Shown: positions 35,801 to 47,256 of the stretch, piece by piece
Layout of the letters: every line of letters begins with the position of its first letter
How positions within the stretch are numbered: the first letter of the stretch is position 1
Source: Acanthornis magna
Lineage: Eukaryota; Chordata; Aves; Passeriformes; Acanthizidae
Assembly: GCA_036785705.1 (NCBI GenBank)
Contig: JAWUZG010000299.1
Location: forward strand, 124,001-188,000
Direction of reading: 5' to 3'
Length of the DNA: 64,000 nucleotides
Translations under genes and position numbers: made by a program
The notes under the pieces: generated by a model
Told to the model about the DNA's origin: nothing
The model's input: the letters and a program-made list of their open reading frames with translations, nothing else
The model's database searches: none

Positions 35801-38800
35801 TGCTTTGGGCCTGACCAGCTGACCAGTGAGGCCAGGCTCAGGCCACTGGCACTGCCCATGTCCAGGGGAGTGACACTTCCATGCACGTGGCACCTGGGGA
35901 GATGCAGCTCATCCCTGTGTCCCCAGGCCAGGACAGGTGTCCTTCCCACCCGGGGAGCAATAAACACACACATGGTGATCTCAACAGCAGCTACTGGGGG
36001 AAACAAAATCCATTTCTAATAATTTATTAAGCCTTAAATAACCTCCGTGAGAAACTTTTGCATGTATTTGATCAGGACAGACAGAAATAGACACATCAAT
36101 GCACTACAGAGTTTCCTCAGCTCACGAGCTGATGAGACAGAGCTGCTGAGCAGGAATCCCAGGGGAGACACCAACCTCACAGCACTTCCAGTTCCATTTC
36201 TCAGACTTGAAGGGCCTGCAATCTTTAAACTCTAACGTTTGGGTTGCTATATCAGATGAGTTTCTGAATCTATTAAAGGCTGGTGAAATAGCAATCTACA
36301 TAAAGGAAAAAGATAGAAAAGTACTGTAGCGGCCAAAGCGTGGTTATTCCTTGTTATTCCTCTCAACCGTGGCACCCATTTCTCCATCCATTGCTCTTCA
36401 CTGCTGACAGCTGAGAAAGAAAAAACAACCAACCATCACCAGCAAATGAAAAAAAAGTGTTAAATTTCATGGTTATTCAGATTGCAGCAGCTTAAACAAA
36501 AACTAAGTGTTTGGAAGACAATAGGAAATTATTCTAGTACAGTTATTCTCTCGATTTTATGTCTTTGGGGGTTTTTTTAAGAATCACTAAATGATTCCTT
36601 GCACTACTGACCAATGGACCCACTTTTTTCCTAATCTTCCTTTTGCTGCTAATCTCCCTTTAGAAGCCCTTTTTGTTGCCCTTCACATCCCATTCCAAAA
36701 CCAACCTCAGGCAGGCTTTAGCTTTTCCAGAGCACCCTTTGGGGTATTAGGAATGTATCTCCCAAAATTAATTGCTGAAGTCTGAAAACCTTGGTAGTTT
36801 TCAGTTTTAGTTGTCTGGTAAAAAAACAGAACAACTTTCTGAAATAAATTATATACCTTGGATGGCTGGAGCTCTCTGTTAGGGCTCTCCCAATATATCA
36901 CTGTTTATAATCACGCCTTCTAATTTCAATTTAAACAAGTAAAAGTCATTTTTAAAAAAATGACCTTGAAGAATGTCAGATTGTTTTCAGCCTTCTAGGA
37001 ATCAACTTCTTATCTTTGCTTTCACCAGAAATTATCAAAATAGATGATTTAAAATTTCAGTGGTTGATCAAAGCCTGCCCTCATTCTTCCACCCAATGCA
37101 CAGTTTTTCCTCTAAATCAATTATTCCCCCAGATCTGCTCACAGTGTAATACTTCTTCTGGTTTTAGCTAATTAGATTTTGCCAGGTCTTGTGCATTTTC
37201 AGTTGTTCAATCTCCATCAATCACTTTAATTGGAGCAAAGAAGCAGCGGTTTGCATGATCTTGCTATTCAGTGTAGTCAGCTAGGCTGTCAAATAAGTTA
37301 GATTGTGCTTGTTTTCCATTTTATTTATTTATTTCAAGCAATACTGGTGAAATTGCAAGGGCTGATATGATTTAGAGGTGCTGTTTTGATTGAGGAGTTA
37401 CAGGCAAATTAATGATTATTGCGAGGTAATATGGAGCATGACTTTGCAAGTGTCAGCTACTTTTTGTATCTCCAGAAATTAGTTATTACCCCCTTTATCT
37501 CTGCTGCATGTATCCAAAATACATTAGATAACTGAAATTAGGCATATTTGTGCATTATTTCAGTTGCTACCCATTTTTGTGAAGTTTGACTGCAATCAGA
37601 CATTCCTAAAGTGCAAACCCATTCTGAGAAGCAATATTCAGTCACCCGAACTGCAAAATCCTCTTGTATCACCCCACAGCCCAAATTCTGCCTCTTTCTC
37701 TGGGAAAAGGAACTGCCATGAATTATTACTGCAACTTTCCATTCTCCAGGTCTTGGGATTTAAAAGAGAATAATTGCTGCTGTGCAGCTAAATCAGAAGT
37801 GTTGCGTAAGCTCGGCATTGGCACCTTGCAGCTCAGTTGTTTGCAGGGGGGGCTGTTTAAGGGGCTGGCTGAATTAATTCTCTACCAATTCCTCTTCATG
37901 GATTTCCCTCTCAGTGGCAAATCTGAACTCATTAAGTGCTTTCCCATTGCCCGTGTCCATTGAAAATGGACACTTTAACAAATCTCAAGTTGACAGGGAG
38001 TTTGTATGGGAAGCAGCCCTGAAAAATGTGCTCTTTAGCATCGTGTATAAACAATATATTCCAATAAAAAAGCCTTCCCAAGGGAGAGCTATCCCACTAT
38101 CCTCCTGGAAAGTGCCACACTGCTGCTCTATTGCACATTTCATGCAAGAACTGCCCAGTGCTCAGGGAATTAAACAACACACAGCTCTTGCAGGCCACAT
38201 CAGTTCTGCACCTAAAGATAAACAAGCTAAAATATGCTGAAGTTTGGTTGACTCCTGGAACACTTGGGGAAATTTAGGAGAAACATATGGTGAAACAATC
38301 TGGCTGTATTAATTTCAGGGAGAAGTCTTTCTCACAGATTAAATGATGTAATTCTCAATATACAGTCCCCTTCAAAATTAAAATGTTTGCCTAAAGCATG
38401 AAGTTCAAACAGTCTTAAAACTTCCAGAGCCATGACCTGGGAATTATATGAGTTATAGTCTCTTTATGTAACTCACTACCTCCAAATTTTACACTAAAAA
38501 CCCCAACTTTGCTACTAGAGCTGTTCTTCAAGATTCCAACAACTCTGGAAATTAATAATCTAAAATTAGCCTGCTTCTGAACATGTTACCAAGTCCACCC
38601 ACATGAAAGTGTATTTATTTCTTGCTTCTAAAGCTTGGAATAAATCTGTGTGTGAGGTTGAAAACAATTTGCTTATTAATTAATTAATTTGTGGGAGCCA
38701 CATGGATGACTGAACATTTTTATCCAACGTATTTCTTTGTCAGGAGGTGAGAAGAAGTTATTTATCGACAAAGTGAGATTTGAAATAGTTTATTATTGTT

Positions 38801-38920
38801 TATTATTTTTATTATTTGTTATTAAAGAATCAGTCCACGTAAAGACAGTTATGAAAGTCCTCTCTGAAGTCCTGAGATGTGGGTGTAGCTTTTAATGGAG
38901 TCTGGTTGCAAACAGTTGCA
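35801..38920. other. Unique sequence, no gene seen
   Basis: Single-copy, A/T-rich after 36 kb. The 37100-37560 part is rich in homeodomain-like TAATTA, TTTGCAT and CTGTCAAA words, which is compatible with a non-coding regulatory element but not proof of one. Frames of 99-108 codons at 37664-38240 (plus) are unrecognised. Confidence 0.5.
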
Positions 38921-38994
38921 GAACCAGGAACTGGACTCGATGATCCGTGTGAGTCCCTTCCAGCTGGGGAATGTTCTGTGATTCCATCATTCTC
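38921..38994 (+). mobile_element. CR1 LINE 3' end, short fragment
   Basis: Plus-sense tail: gaaccaggaactggactcga, tgatccgtgtgagtcccttc, cagctggggaatgttctgtg, attccatcattc. Same tail class as the fragments ending at 7498 and 25924. Confidence 0.83.
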
Positions 38995-39805
38995 TGAAAT
39001 GCATTTCTGGCACTGATTTCTGAATAGTGTTTCTAGACAAATCTGCATTTCTTATTTTTGGAGAGATGGAAAAGACATGAAATAAACCCAAACTCACTCA
39101 TTTGTAGTAAATATTGTACTTGGACAAAAATGAACGCAGGTTACTTTGTACTAATTGGATTGGGTTCAGGAACAGTGAAGAGGATTTTGCCCCTGCTCAC
39201 TCTCTACAGATAATTCCCAGAATTTGCAATACTCATATCCAATCTGAGCAAATCCTATCAGACTGGAATAAATATTAATCCACAGAAATTATGCTGTGCA
39301 ACCAATTATGTTTCAATCCATTTCAAATTTACCTGTGTCCCCAGTCAGTGGATAATCTTTTGAAATGATGACTGTAACCACCCAAACAAAGCAGTTCAGT
39401 GTTTGAAAACACACAGCACTTTCTTTCTGCACAATGATACCTTTTTCTTCCTGGGAACTTACATGGGCAGTTCAATGACTTCAGCCTGTTCGGGAGGATG
39501 AAATAGGAAAGCCTTATAAATATTTTTACCTGGCAAAAGATGCTGAGAATATGGAAACTATAAGCGAGATGGAAATGAAGACAAGCTTTGAGATACCAAA
39601 CCCCAGTGACTGAACAACTGGAAAACAATGGTGTGGCCACTGAAGGTAATCCACCCTTTTGATTAAACAATCCCCTCTGCTTGCAGACAGGTCCAAGGGT
39701 CAGAGCAGACCCTACCAACTTGGCAGAGGGTCCAGAAAGCAGTTTTTAGTGTTTAAAATATAACGCTGTATGGTAATGCAATGACTCTCATAGGCTGTAT
39801 GTAAA
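38995..39805. other. Unique sequence left of an LTR; no retroviral genes recognised
   Basis: I looked for a polypurine tract or env-like reading frame directly left of the LTR and see none. The 129-codon minus frame (39329-39718) shows no retroviral motif. Confidence 0.5.
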
Positions 39806-40090
39806 TGTTGTAGGATTTGTAGCTTGTTCTAGATTGGTTAGTGAAAATTAGAATATTCAGCACAGAAGATGATTTATTGTATTGTAAGTGACAACCATGG
39901 TATTTGACTCTCTTTCTTCTCTCTCTCTCTTACCTCTCTGACCTGCTCTGAGCTGTGTCTGGCAGCTCCTAGCAGGTCCCCTACACCCACGCTCTTTCAC
40001 AATAAACCTCATGCTCTAAGACCTGAATTCTGAGATCTCTCGTCTCCGTCCCGGCCATCCGAAACAAAACCAGGGCCAATTCCTACATCA
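39806..40090 (+). mobile_element. Solo LTR-like element, plus orientation, 285 bp
   Basis: It begins TGTTGTAGGA and ends TCCTACATCA, a terminal inverted repeat matching at nine of ten positions and obeying the TG...CA rule. An AATAAA at 40001-40006 is followed by a G/T/C-rich segment (gagatctctcgtctccgtcc) typical of R-U5. A C/T-rich stretch lies upstream near 39910-39940. No primer-binding site, polypurine tract or viral gene adjoins it. Flanking bases (gtaaa on the left, gccca on the right) do not form a target duplication, so one flank may be rearranged or mutated. The length and structure suggest an ERVL/ERV3-type or other avian ERV LTR; the family is not assigned. Confidence 0.75.
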
Positions 40091-40138
40091 GCCCAAATTT
40101 AAAACCTGCTAAATGGCAAAACATCATTAGATTCATGC

Positions 40139-40220
40139 AATCATGGAATCATTGAGGTTAGAAAAGATCAGCAAGTCCAACCTTTGCCCAAATGCCCCAC
40201 TCCCACTAAACCATGCCATG
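40139..40220 (-). mobile_element. CR1 LINE 3' end of a third, older subfamily
   Basis: Reverse-complement tail reading aatcatggaatcattgaggt, tagaaaagatcagcaagtcc, then cactcccactaaaccatgcc. The 'cccactaaaccatg' block marks an older avian CR1 group, distinct from the GGTTTGGGTTGGAAGG copies. Confidence 0.78.
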
Positions 40221-42564
40221 TTTGCTGGCTGTCAACATCCATCGCTTTATTTGACCATTTTATTGGACAATTTGCCTTATCTAAAAGAGGAGACAGAACT
40301 TGCAAAGTTTCTCTGAAAGTTCAGGTGGATGAGAGGGTCGAGGAACAGCTTCCAGGATTGTCCTGCAGTGCAGAAAGGAGCCTGAGCTGGGCAATGCCCA
40401 ATGGCAGGAGCGAAAGCAATCATTCTGTTTCTCTCAGGATGATCCCTGGGGACAGTGAAACAGGCAGGTCAAGGCTGTCAAAAACCAGCCTTGGCAATGG
40501 ATTTATGGGAGCTGAGGGACCTGTTAGCACAGAACAGGCTGGGGCGGAAATGTAAGGGAAAACTGAGCAGGAACAGTGCAGAGCAAAGCACTGGAGGGTA
40601 AGGGAAGGTGTTTAATGACACGTTTTCTCACCTGAACCGCTTTGGTCAGAGGCTGGAACATCAATATATTCAGGGGAATGTGTGCCATTGCCTTTTTGTT
40701 GTGTTCTCCCCTCTGAGCCTGCTTTTGCCCACTGCTGAAAAAAACAGATTCTGTCTAAATGACCACTGAGCTGCTGCACCACAGCTGCTCTGGTGTTTGT
40801 TAGGGAGCTCCAGCATGAAACCCTTGAATTTATTCTGTAGAGCAGCATTTATTGCAGTGAGGCTCCATCACCATTCAGCTTAGAGTAATTATTCCTGTCT
40901 TTACCCAAGAAAGCTCAGCAATCCATCCTGGCCAAGAGAAATCCACACATTTTGTAAAAAGGGGCCCTGTCAGAGCTCAAAGCCCTTACCTACAGCAAAA
41001 TTCATGTTAATGTTGCAGAGCAATCTATATGTGCTTGTGTGAATGCATTACCTATTGATTGGAGAATCTGAAATAGTTGTGATGGAGATGTTTAGAAAAC
41101 AGATGATCAAATTAGTTTTGAAATCCAAAAATTAAACTTTATTAAATTCCTTCATGGAAAATAAATTTCCTAACCAGTCATTTGCTCTTACACATTATTT
41201 GCCATCAGCTTTACAAATACAGAGTTTCTGGTCTTCAAAATTTGCATCTTAGATATCTGTGGGCACTGCTGCCATGGAGCTGGTGCCACAGAAATGGTGG
41301 AGATGGACACAGTCCCCTGAGGTTCTTGGTCACTTAGGCCTTGGGAGGTCTGTGAAGAGAGAAGTTGAAACCAACGTGAACCTTTTCATTTTCTTCAATG
41401 TTTTTTTCTCTGTTACATTTCTGATGGTTTTTTTGTTTCTGCCCAAATCCCCCAAAGTGGAACCTCAGCTGTTACTCATATTAATTTGGTTTTCTGGCTT
41501 CACCAAACATCCTTGTTGTCTGTTGGGGGGGAAGTTCTGCCCTTCTGCAGCCCCTTATGCTCATTTTTCCTCAGCCTGGTAATTTTGATTGCTTGCCTGT
41601 CTCCTATTTTTTGCTGTCTCAGTGGTCACGTTGCCCATTCCTCTGTGCCAGTGTGTCCAGATTTGCCAGCCCTGTTTACAGCCCCTGCTCACACTGTGGT
41701 ATTGAGCTTTTTAGTTTGATCTGAGCGCAAATATATTGATTATGTCCTGTCTAATACACTTATAATTTATTGGTGTCACAGGCCACTGCTTTGGCTGCAT
41801 GGAGAGTGACTTTACAGCTGCTGTTGTTTGTCACAGAGACCATCCAGAAATGTCCCCACAGTCAGCAGAGCAGTTTTAGTTCACGTAATAAAGTCAACTC
41901 TTTGAAAACCACATTTGTGCCTAAAAGTCCCCCAAGGCAGATTTCCAGCATAAAAACTGAGCTCCAGACACTCAGGGCTTTACTTCTGGAAGTCATGAGC
42001 ATAACCTGAGTGAGTCTTGGCCTCCCTACTAACCACGTGGAACACTTTTGCACGTGGACACAGGCTAAATTCCAAGAGATTTGAGGGAGCTATCAGCTGC
42101 TCTTGTTAGTGTGGGCACAACCCAGTGGATACAAAACTTGCAATTCATCTTCCATTAGAAGAGTATTGACTACCAATCTAATGAAATACCTCTTTATCAG
42201 CCAGAAATAAAAGTATAATTTTAATTCATGATTTGCAGTGTTCGTAAGTCCCAGTAGTTTTATTTTCTTTATTTATTCCTTCTAAAAGGATCACTTTATT
42301 ACCAAGACAAAAGCAGGTGGAGAAACCTGTCCAGAATTATTTCATCTGATCTGTAAGAAACATTTTTTTTATTTTGCCATGCTGCCAGGTATGCCTGCTC
42401 TGCCAGGTACAAATAATCTGAACTTACTCCTCTAGCTGCTCTTGCAGGCCCCAGAACTTCATTATGGCTATAACCTCCAATTTTTACCATTTAAATTGGT
42501 AATTGTGTGGCTCATTCCTTCCTGGTGAAGTGGGTGAAGATAAAGAAGGGACTGTAACGGGATA
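40221..42564. other. Unique sequence, no gene seen
   Basis: A 123-codon plus frame (40184-40555) starts inside the CR1 and has no recognisable domain. A 107-codon plus frame (41259-41582) is hydrophobic in its second half but matches nothing I know. Confidence 0.5.
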
Positions 42565-43240
42565 GAGAGCTTGAGTCAGCGATGTCAGTGGCCAGGATCT
42601 TTGGAGGCGAGAGGGAAGTGTGCAGGGCTGCTCTGCTCTGAAAATATACTTCAGAAGGGGGAAAACACTTGCTCAGGCAGTGAGGAGCAAAGTGAAAAAA
42701 GTGAGAAAAAAAAATGTGGACATGAAGGTGAGAAAAGAAGGAGGGGAAGAAGATTTTGCAGGTGCTGGAGCAGAGTTCCTTCATGCCGTGGAAGAGACCC
42801 CAGTGGAGCAGGGATCTGCCCAGAGCCTGTGGGGAGGATCCTGGCCAGGGCCAAGACCCACCATGGAGCGGAGTTATCCTGCAGGATCACAGCTCCTGGA
42901 GAGGGCACATCCAGGGGAAAGGGTGAGCAGGGACAGAGCTGAAGTCCAGAGCTCCCCGTTCCTCATCCCCTCTGCTGCTCGGGAAGGATGCAGAGGAGCT
43001 GGGAACGAAGGAGTGGGGGAAGCTGGGGTTTCAGTTCGTTTCTCACTGCCCAACCCTATTTTAATTGGCAATTAATTGTATTCATTTCCCCAAGTTAAGT
43101 CAGTTTTGCCCCTGAAGGTAATTGGTAAGTGATGTCCCACCTTTATCTTGACCCAGGAGGTTTTTCATCTTATTTTCTTCCCAAAGCTGAGAGATGGAGT
43201 GAAGGAGCAGCTGGGAGGGTGTGTGGCAGCACAGTCAGAA
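42565..43240 (+). mobile_element. Avian ERV LTR-like fragment, diverged
   Basis: The order of blocks follows a widespread avian LTR family that I recognise by layout. A gtcagcgatg segment is followed by ggtgagaaaagaaggagggg, then alternating 'ggagcag' and 'gtgggg' motifs (42765-42900), then ttttaattggcaattaattg, ttccccaagttaagtcagtt, ttgcccctgaaggtaattgg and tttatcttgacccaggagg. The left TG end and the right CA end are not preserved, so both limits are approximate and no target duplication can be given. Frames of 123-151 codons here (42571-42942 and 42620-43075 plus) come from this element. Family name not assigned. Confidence 0.68.
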
Positions 43241-45352
43241 TTGCACAGGTGTTTTGACTGAAATAAAAGGCCCAGTTTGAGAAGCTGGAGAAAGTAAAAC
43301 TTGGTCCAAAAGTTTCTGCTGTGCATTTCTGGGAGAAAAGAGGAGAGAAGGGAAGTTGTAGTCCCCAGGGAACTAAACTATTTGCCTGATATAGGCTGTG
43401 AAGAAACAGTTGCCTGAAATATTAAGCCTTCACTTTATTGCTGATACTTTTGTTTTCATCACCTTTATAAACCCACAATATCCTCTTGCCTTCCAGGGTT
43501 TCTCCAGGAGTTGCTGTCTGTGTGTTTTACCTCTCAGCCTCACCCAGAGCCGAGTCTCTGCCAAATCATGAAGTATTCTGAATTTAGCACTTACTTATTC
43601 CAGTCACTGTGAGATTTTATGATGCTGTGGCCTGTAGGTGACACTTCATTCAATCCTGTCAGTGTCCCTTTCTTTCCTACACTTTTCCTTATTCAAAACG
43701 AAGAGCGTGAGTACAAATTGGAAGTGAAAATTTCATATAACTACTCAGTGTTTTACACCCTGGATTTTCTTGTTAGGGTGGTACAAGGGCAGAGAACTAC
43801 TCGTGTTTTCTTACAGAAAGCTAGAGAGACTGCAATATTTAAAGCTGTTTATGAACCTGGGCAACCTTTATGTCTTCTTTTCTTGCTTCTTTTTACTCAT
43901 TTAATTTTTTGGGTTTTTTAAGGGAAATACATCGATGCAGCCAGTTAATGCAGTGTTCATTTAAACAGTGCCAGAAATGATTTCTCAAACAATAAGTCAG
44001 AACCACACAGATCTTAAAATCTGAGCACGTAGGCTTTGTTCTTCACCAGCTTCCCAGACTTAGGAGTAAATGTAAACTGCACTTTTAGATGTTAAAACAT
44101 GATTGCTACATAATGTAGTCTTTTCATTCAATTCAATAGCTGCAAGACAAGAAATGGGTTCTTCAAAAGAATGTAAAGGGGAAAAAATCACAGGGCATTT
44201 CAGCTTTACTTTAATAAACTTAAGATAATACGAGTACTTGAAACAACCCCAGGGGAGGCTTGGTAAGAGCAAAATGAGCAAAATAAATAAATAAGTAGAG
44301 CATAGGAACAAAACCTACATGTTTTATGCCAGATTTTTAGGAAGATTTCTTTTTTTTTTTTTAAGGATTTTATTTCAAGCATATCCCTCTAATTTTCTAT
44401 TCAGTTTTTAAATATACCTATTAAAAGAACATATTGAGCTATTTCTCTGGCTGTATTTGCTGTTCATTCTAATCTATTAGTAGCCAAAAGGCAAAAGTAC
44501 CAGTGCTTAATTATCTTTCTGGTAGTATGGATGGAGCCAGCTGAACTTAAAAGACAGGAATTGTTGATTTAAGCATTGCTGTGTTATTTTAACACAGCCA
44601 TTTAAGCTATTTTAAGAATAGTGCAATAGGTGTTTAAATGTTAATGCTTCATTCAGCCTTTACAATTAATTTGGCATAGTGTCCCTGATGAATGAATTAT
44701 TAGGTAAAACTAACATATTCAAGCAATAATAAAATGCACTTTTTCAATTAAAAGGGGCATCATGGAACAGTTCCTTCACTTGTTTTCTCCAGGAAAAGTG
44801 AGGATTTTAAGGATGGTATTGGTAAGGATGAAACTATTTCCTTCAACTTAATTTTTGATCAATCAAGTTACGTCAGCTAAGAATTTTCTCCACCTGACAT
44901 TTTTGTAAAAAATACCAGAGGTATTATGGGTTAAGAAAACAATGCAATTATATTTTCATTCTTCTGAATGGAAATTAGGAGAAAATGTGAGGGAAAACAA
45001 CAGCACATCCAGTGATACACGTTTATGGTTATCTCTGTGGGATCCTCACCTGCTGAGAATCCAAGAGTCAGGTACTAGAGAAACTCATTAATTTCTTACT
45101 GGACTAAGGCCTACAGAAAGAAGGAAGGGAGGGAAATAGAGAATGGAATGGTAGTGGGCTCAGAGCTGTGAATAACTCACAAAATTCAGAGAGATTTCTC
45201 AAAAAAAAAGTTTTCATGACCAATCTCTCAGACTGCAGAGCAGATCGTGTGGATCTTGAAAGGCACCAAAGATTCCCAGACTCTCTGCAGTCTGATCAAA
45301 TGTTTAAACACAATAGGATGGGTGGGGTTTTTTACCTTATTCCCAGTTGGCC
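43241..45352. other. Unique sequence, no gene seen
   Basis: Single-copy A/T-rich sequence with a small hairpin at 44578-44598 (arms gctgtgtta and taacacagc, loop TTT). The 100-codon frame at 43619-43921 (plus) is unrecognised. Confidence 0.55.
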
Positions 45353-45745
45353 ATTAAAGCCCATCCAGTGCCACCCCTGCCATGGGCAGGGACACCTCCC
45401 ACTGTCCCAGGCTGCTCCAAGCCCCAGTGTCCAGCCTGACCTTGGACACTGCCAGGGATCCAGGGGCAGCCACAGCTTCTCTGGGCACCTGTGCCAGGGC
45501 CTGCCCACCCTCAGAGGGAACAATTCCTAATTCCCAATATCCCATCTAACCCTGCCCTCTGCCTGTGGGAAGCTATTCCCTGTGTCCTGTCCCACCATCC
45601 CTTGTCAAGAGTCTGTCTCCATCTTTCCTGTTGTCTCCTTCAGGCACTGCAAGGCCACACTGAGCTCACCCCAAAGCTTCTCCTCTCCAGGCTGAACCAT
45701 CCCAGCTCTCCCAGCCTTTCCTCTGCTCCATCTCTCTGACCATCA
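45353..45745 (-). mobile_element. CR1 LINE 3' region, about 393 bp, 3' tail altered
   Basis: The longest CR1 3' piece here. In reverse complement it runs from aaagcccatccagtgccacc through ccatgggcagggacacctcc, ctgggcacctgtgccagggc, ccaatatcccatctaaccct and gtcttgtgcc-type blocks to ctctccaggctgaaccatcc and ccatctctctgacc. The terminal GGTTTGGGTTGGAAGG block expected at the left end is replaced by unrelated or scrambled sequence. A short resemblance (gatgggtggggttttttacc) hints at decay, not clean absence. Confidence 0.92.
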
Positions 45746-47032
45746 AACCCAGCCACCTTAGAGGGGAAACCCATTCTTCTTCCATGGTCAATCAGGAACT
45801 TTCAGTTTTGATAGGAAAGTGAGGAAAAACTGTTTTCTTTGTTGGCAGTTACAGGATCAGGGCCTAAATATTTGTATTTGCCTTGTAAAGTTTGCCATGT
45901 CACATAAATAAATGAACACACTACTGAAAATTAAATGTTATGTTGCAACTAATTCATTTGCAATCATTTAGCACTCACTAGATTTTACACTAATTGCTTT
46001 ATGAGATTAATGAATTTACAGAGCTCTTTGAGTCTCACATTTCTTGGCAAGGCATGTTGCAAGGAGCCAATAAGTGTCTCACAAGCTACATCTGATGTGA
46101 AACATCTTCCAAATGTCTGCCTAGAGACATGGAAAGCCACGCACTGGAGTTTTCCATGAGCAGGCTGCCTCCAATGTAAAAAAGTCAACTCAGAATTGTT
46201 TACTTTTTTAAATTTTCTGGTGTTTCTCATTATTACTTTATTGGGTGACTCAAGGAGAGTCAGCACATACACCTTTAGGTATGTGCTATCTTTTTCCCAT
46301 TGTCAGGGTGGAGTACTGAGTCTCTCTGGCTTTTTGGAGAACGTATTTTAACAGATCCGTTCACGAACAGAAACCCTGAACTTTAAAAATTAGAGGTTAG
46401 AGTCCACCTGGTAGAAAAATGAATGATTATAAATTCTAAAGGAGAGACTGTTAGTGTAAGTTGGAACTCTCTGACTCTTGTTTTCACAGAGAGATCATTG
46501 ATATTTATAGAAGTAACACATACAACCACACATATGCCTGAAGTTTATGGCTAAATTGAGATCACTGCTTTTATTTCCATTGGAGCTTTTCTGGTGAAGT
46601 CACTGGGGATTCATGCTAAGAAAAGGAGCTGCAGGGAGGCATAAATTGTATTTAATGTGTGTGTGTGCATGGTGCACCAGGAGTTTTGTAATCAGAACAG
46701 CAGCATGTGGGCAAAAACCTTGTCTGCTGGGTAGTCAGAACTTCCAAAAGGAAAAGAATGCTTTTAGGGAAGCCTTGTAATAGTGGGGTTTGTGGGGTTG
46801 TTTATTCCTTGCCTATTTGGATATAATCTTTCATGACAAATACGACAAATATGACAGCTAAATTTCCCCGATTTCTATTTCAGTACTTAGGCACAATGGC
46901 TCCAAAGTCATAGAAGCAGTTTTCCTACAAGATTCAATGAAACATGTCGATTTCTCCCATGTAGTTTCACAGTTTTAAAACAATTAACATGTTCTGAACC
47001 AATTATAAACAGGCAGATGGTGCCATCATCTT
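45746..47032. other. Unique sequence, no gene seen
   Basis: Single-copy sequence. The 95-codon minus frame at 45985-46272 has no recognisable domain. Confidence 0.55.
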
Positions 47033-47143
47033 GGGGGCTTGGAACAAGCAAGGAAAGTGTCCCAGCACATGGCAGGGGGTGGAACAAGATCTCTAAGGTC
47101 CCTTCCAAACCAAACCATTCTGGGATTTTATGGTTCCATGATC
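47033..47143 (+). mobile_element. CR1 LINE 3' end, short
   Basis: Plus-sense tail: gggggcttggaacaagcaag, gtgtcccagcacatggcagg, gggtggaacaagatctctaa, ggtcccttccaaaccaaacc, attctgggattttatggttc, catgatc. Confidence 0.88.
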
Positions 47144-47179
47144 AAGGACAATATGTTTTTTCTGTAAATCCGCTGCAGT

Positions 47180-47256
47180 TTCCATTGTAATTGCCAATGG
47201 ATTTGGCAATTACAATGGAATTGTAATGGAATTGTAATTTACAATGGAATTGTAAA
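47180..47256. repeat. Compact cluster of inverted and direct repeats
   Basis: Arms 47180-47197 (ttccattgtaattgccaa) and 47203-47220 (ttggcaattacaatggaa) are exact 18-bp reverse complements with a 5-nt loop (tggat). The 17-mer ttacaatggaattgtaa occurs at 47210-47226 and again at 47239-47255, and is itself a 7+3+7 palindrome. Three copies of CCATTGT/ACAATGG, the SOX-type core, fall in 66 bp. Confidence 0.92.

Noticed and set aside
35455..36006. 183-codon minus frame with a Pro-Ser-His-Pro-Ile repeat
   Set aside because: The repeat is the TGGGA pentamer read in frame. The remainder has no recognisable domain.
39329..39805. Retroviral env or 3' internal region in front of the 39.8-kb LTR
   Set aside because: No polypurine tract next to the LTR and no retroviral motifs in the 129-codon minus frame.
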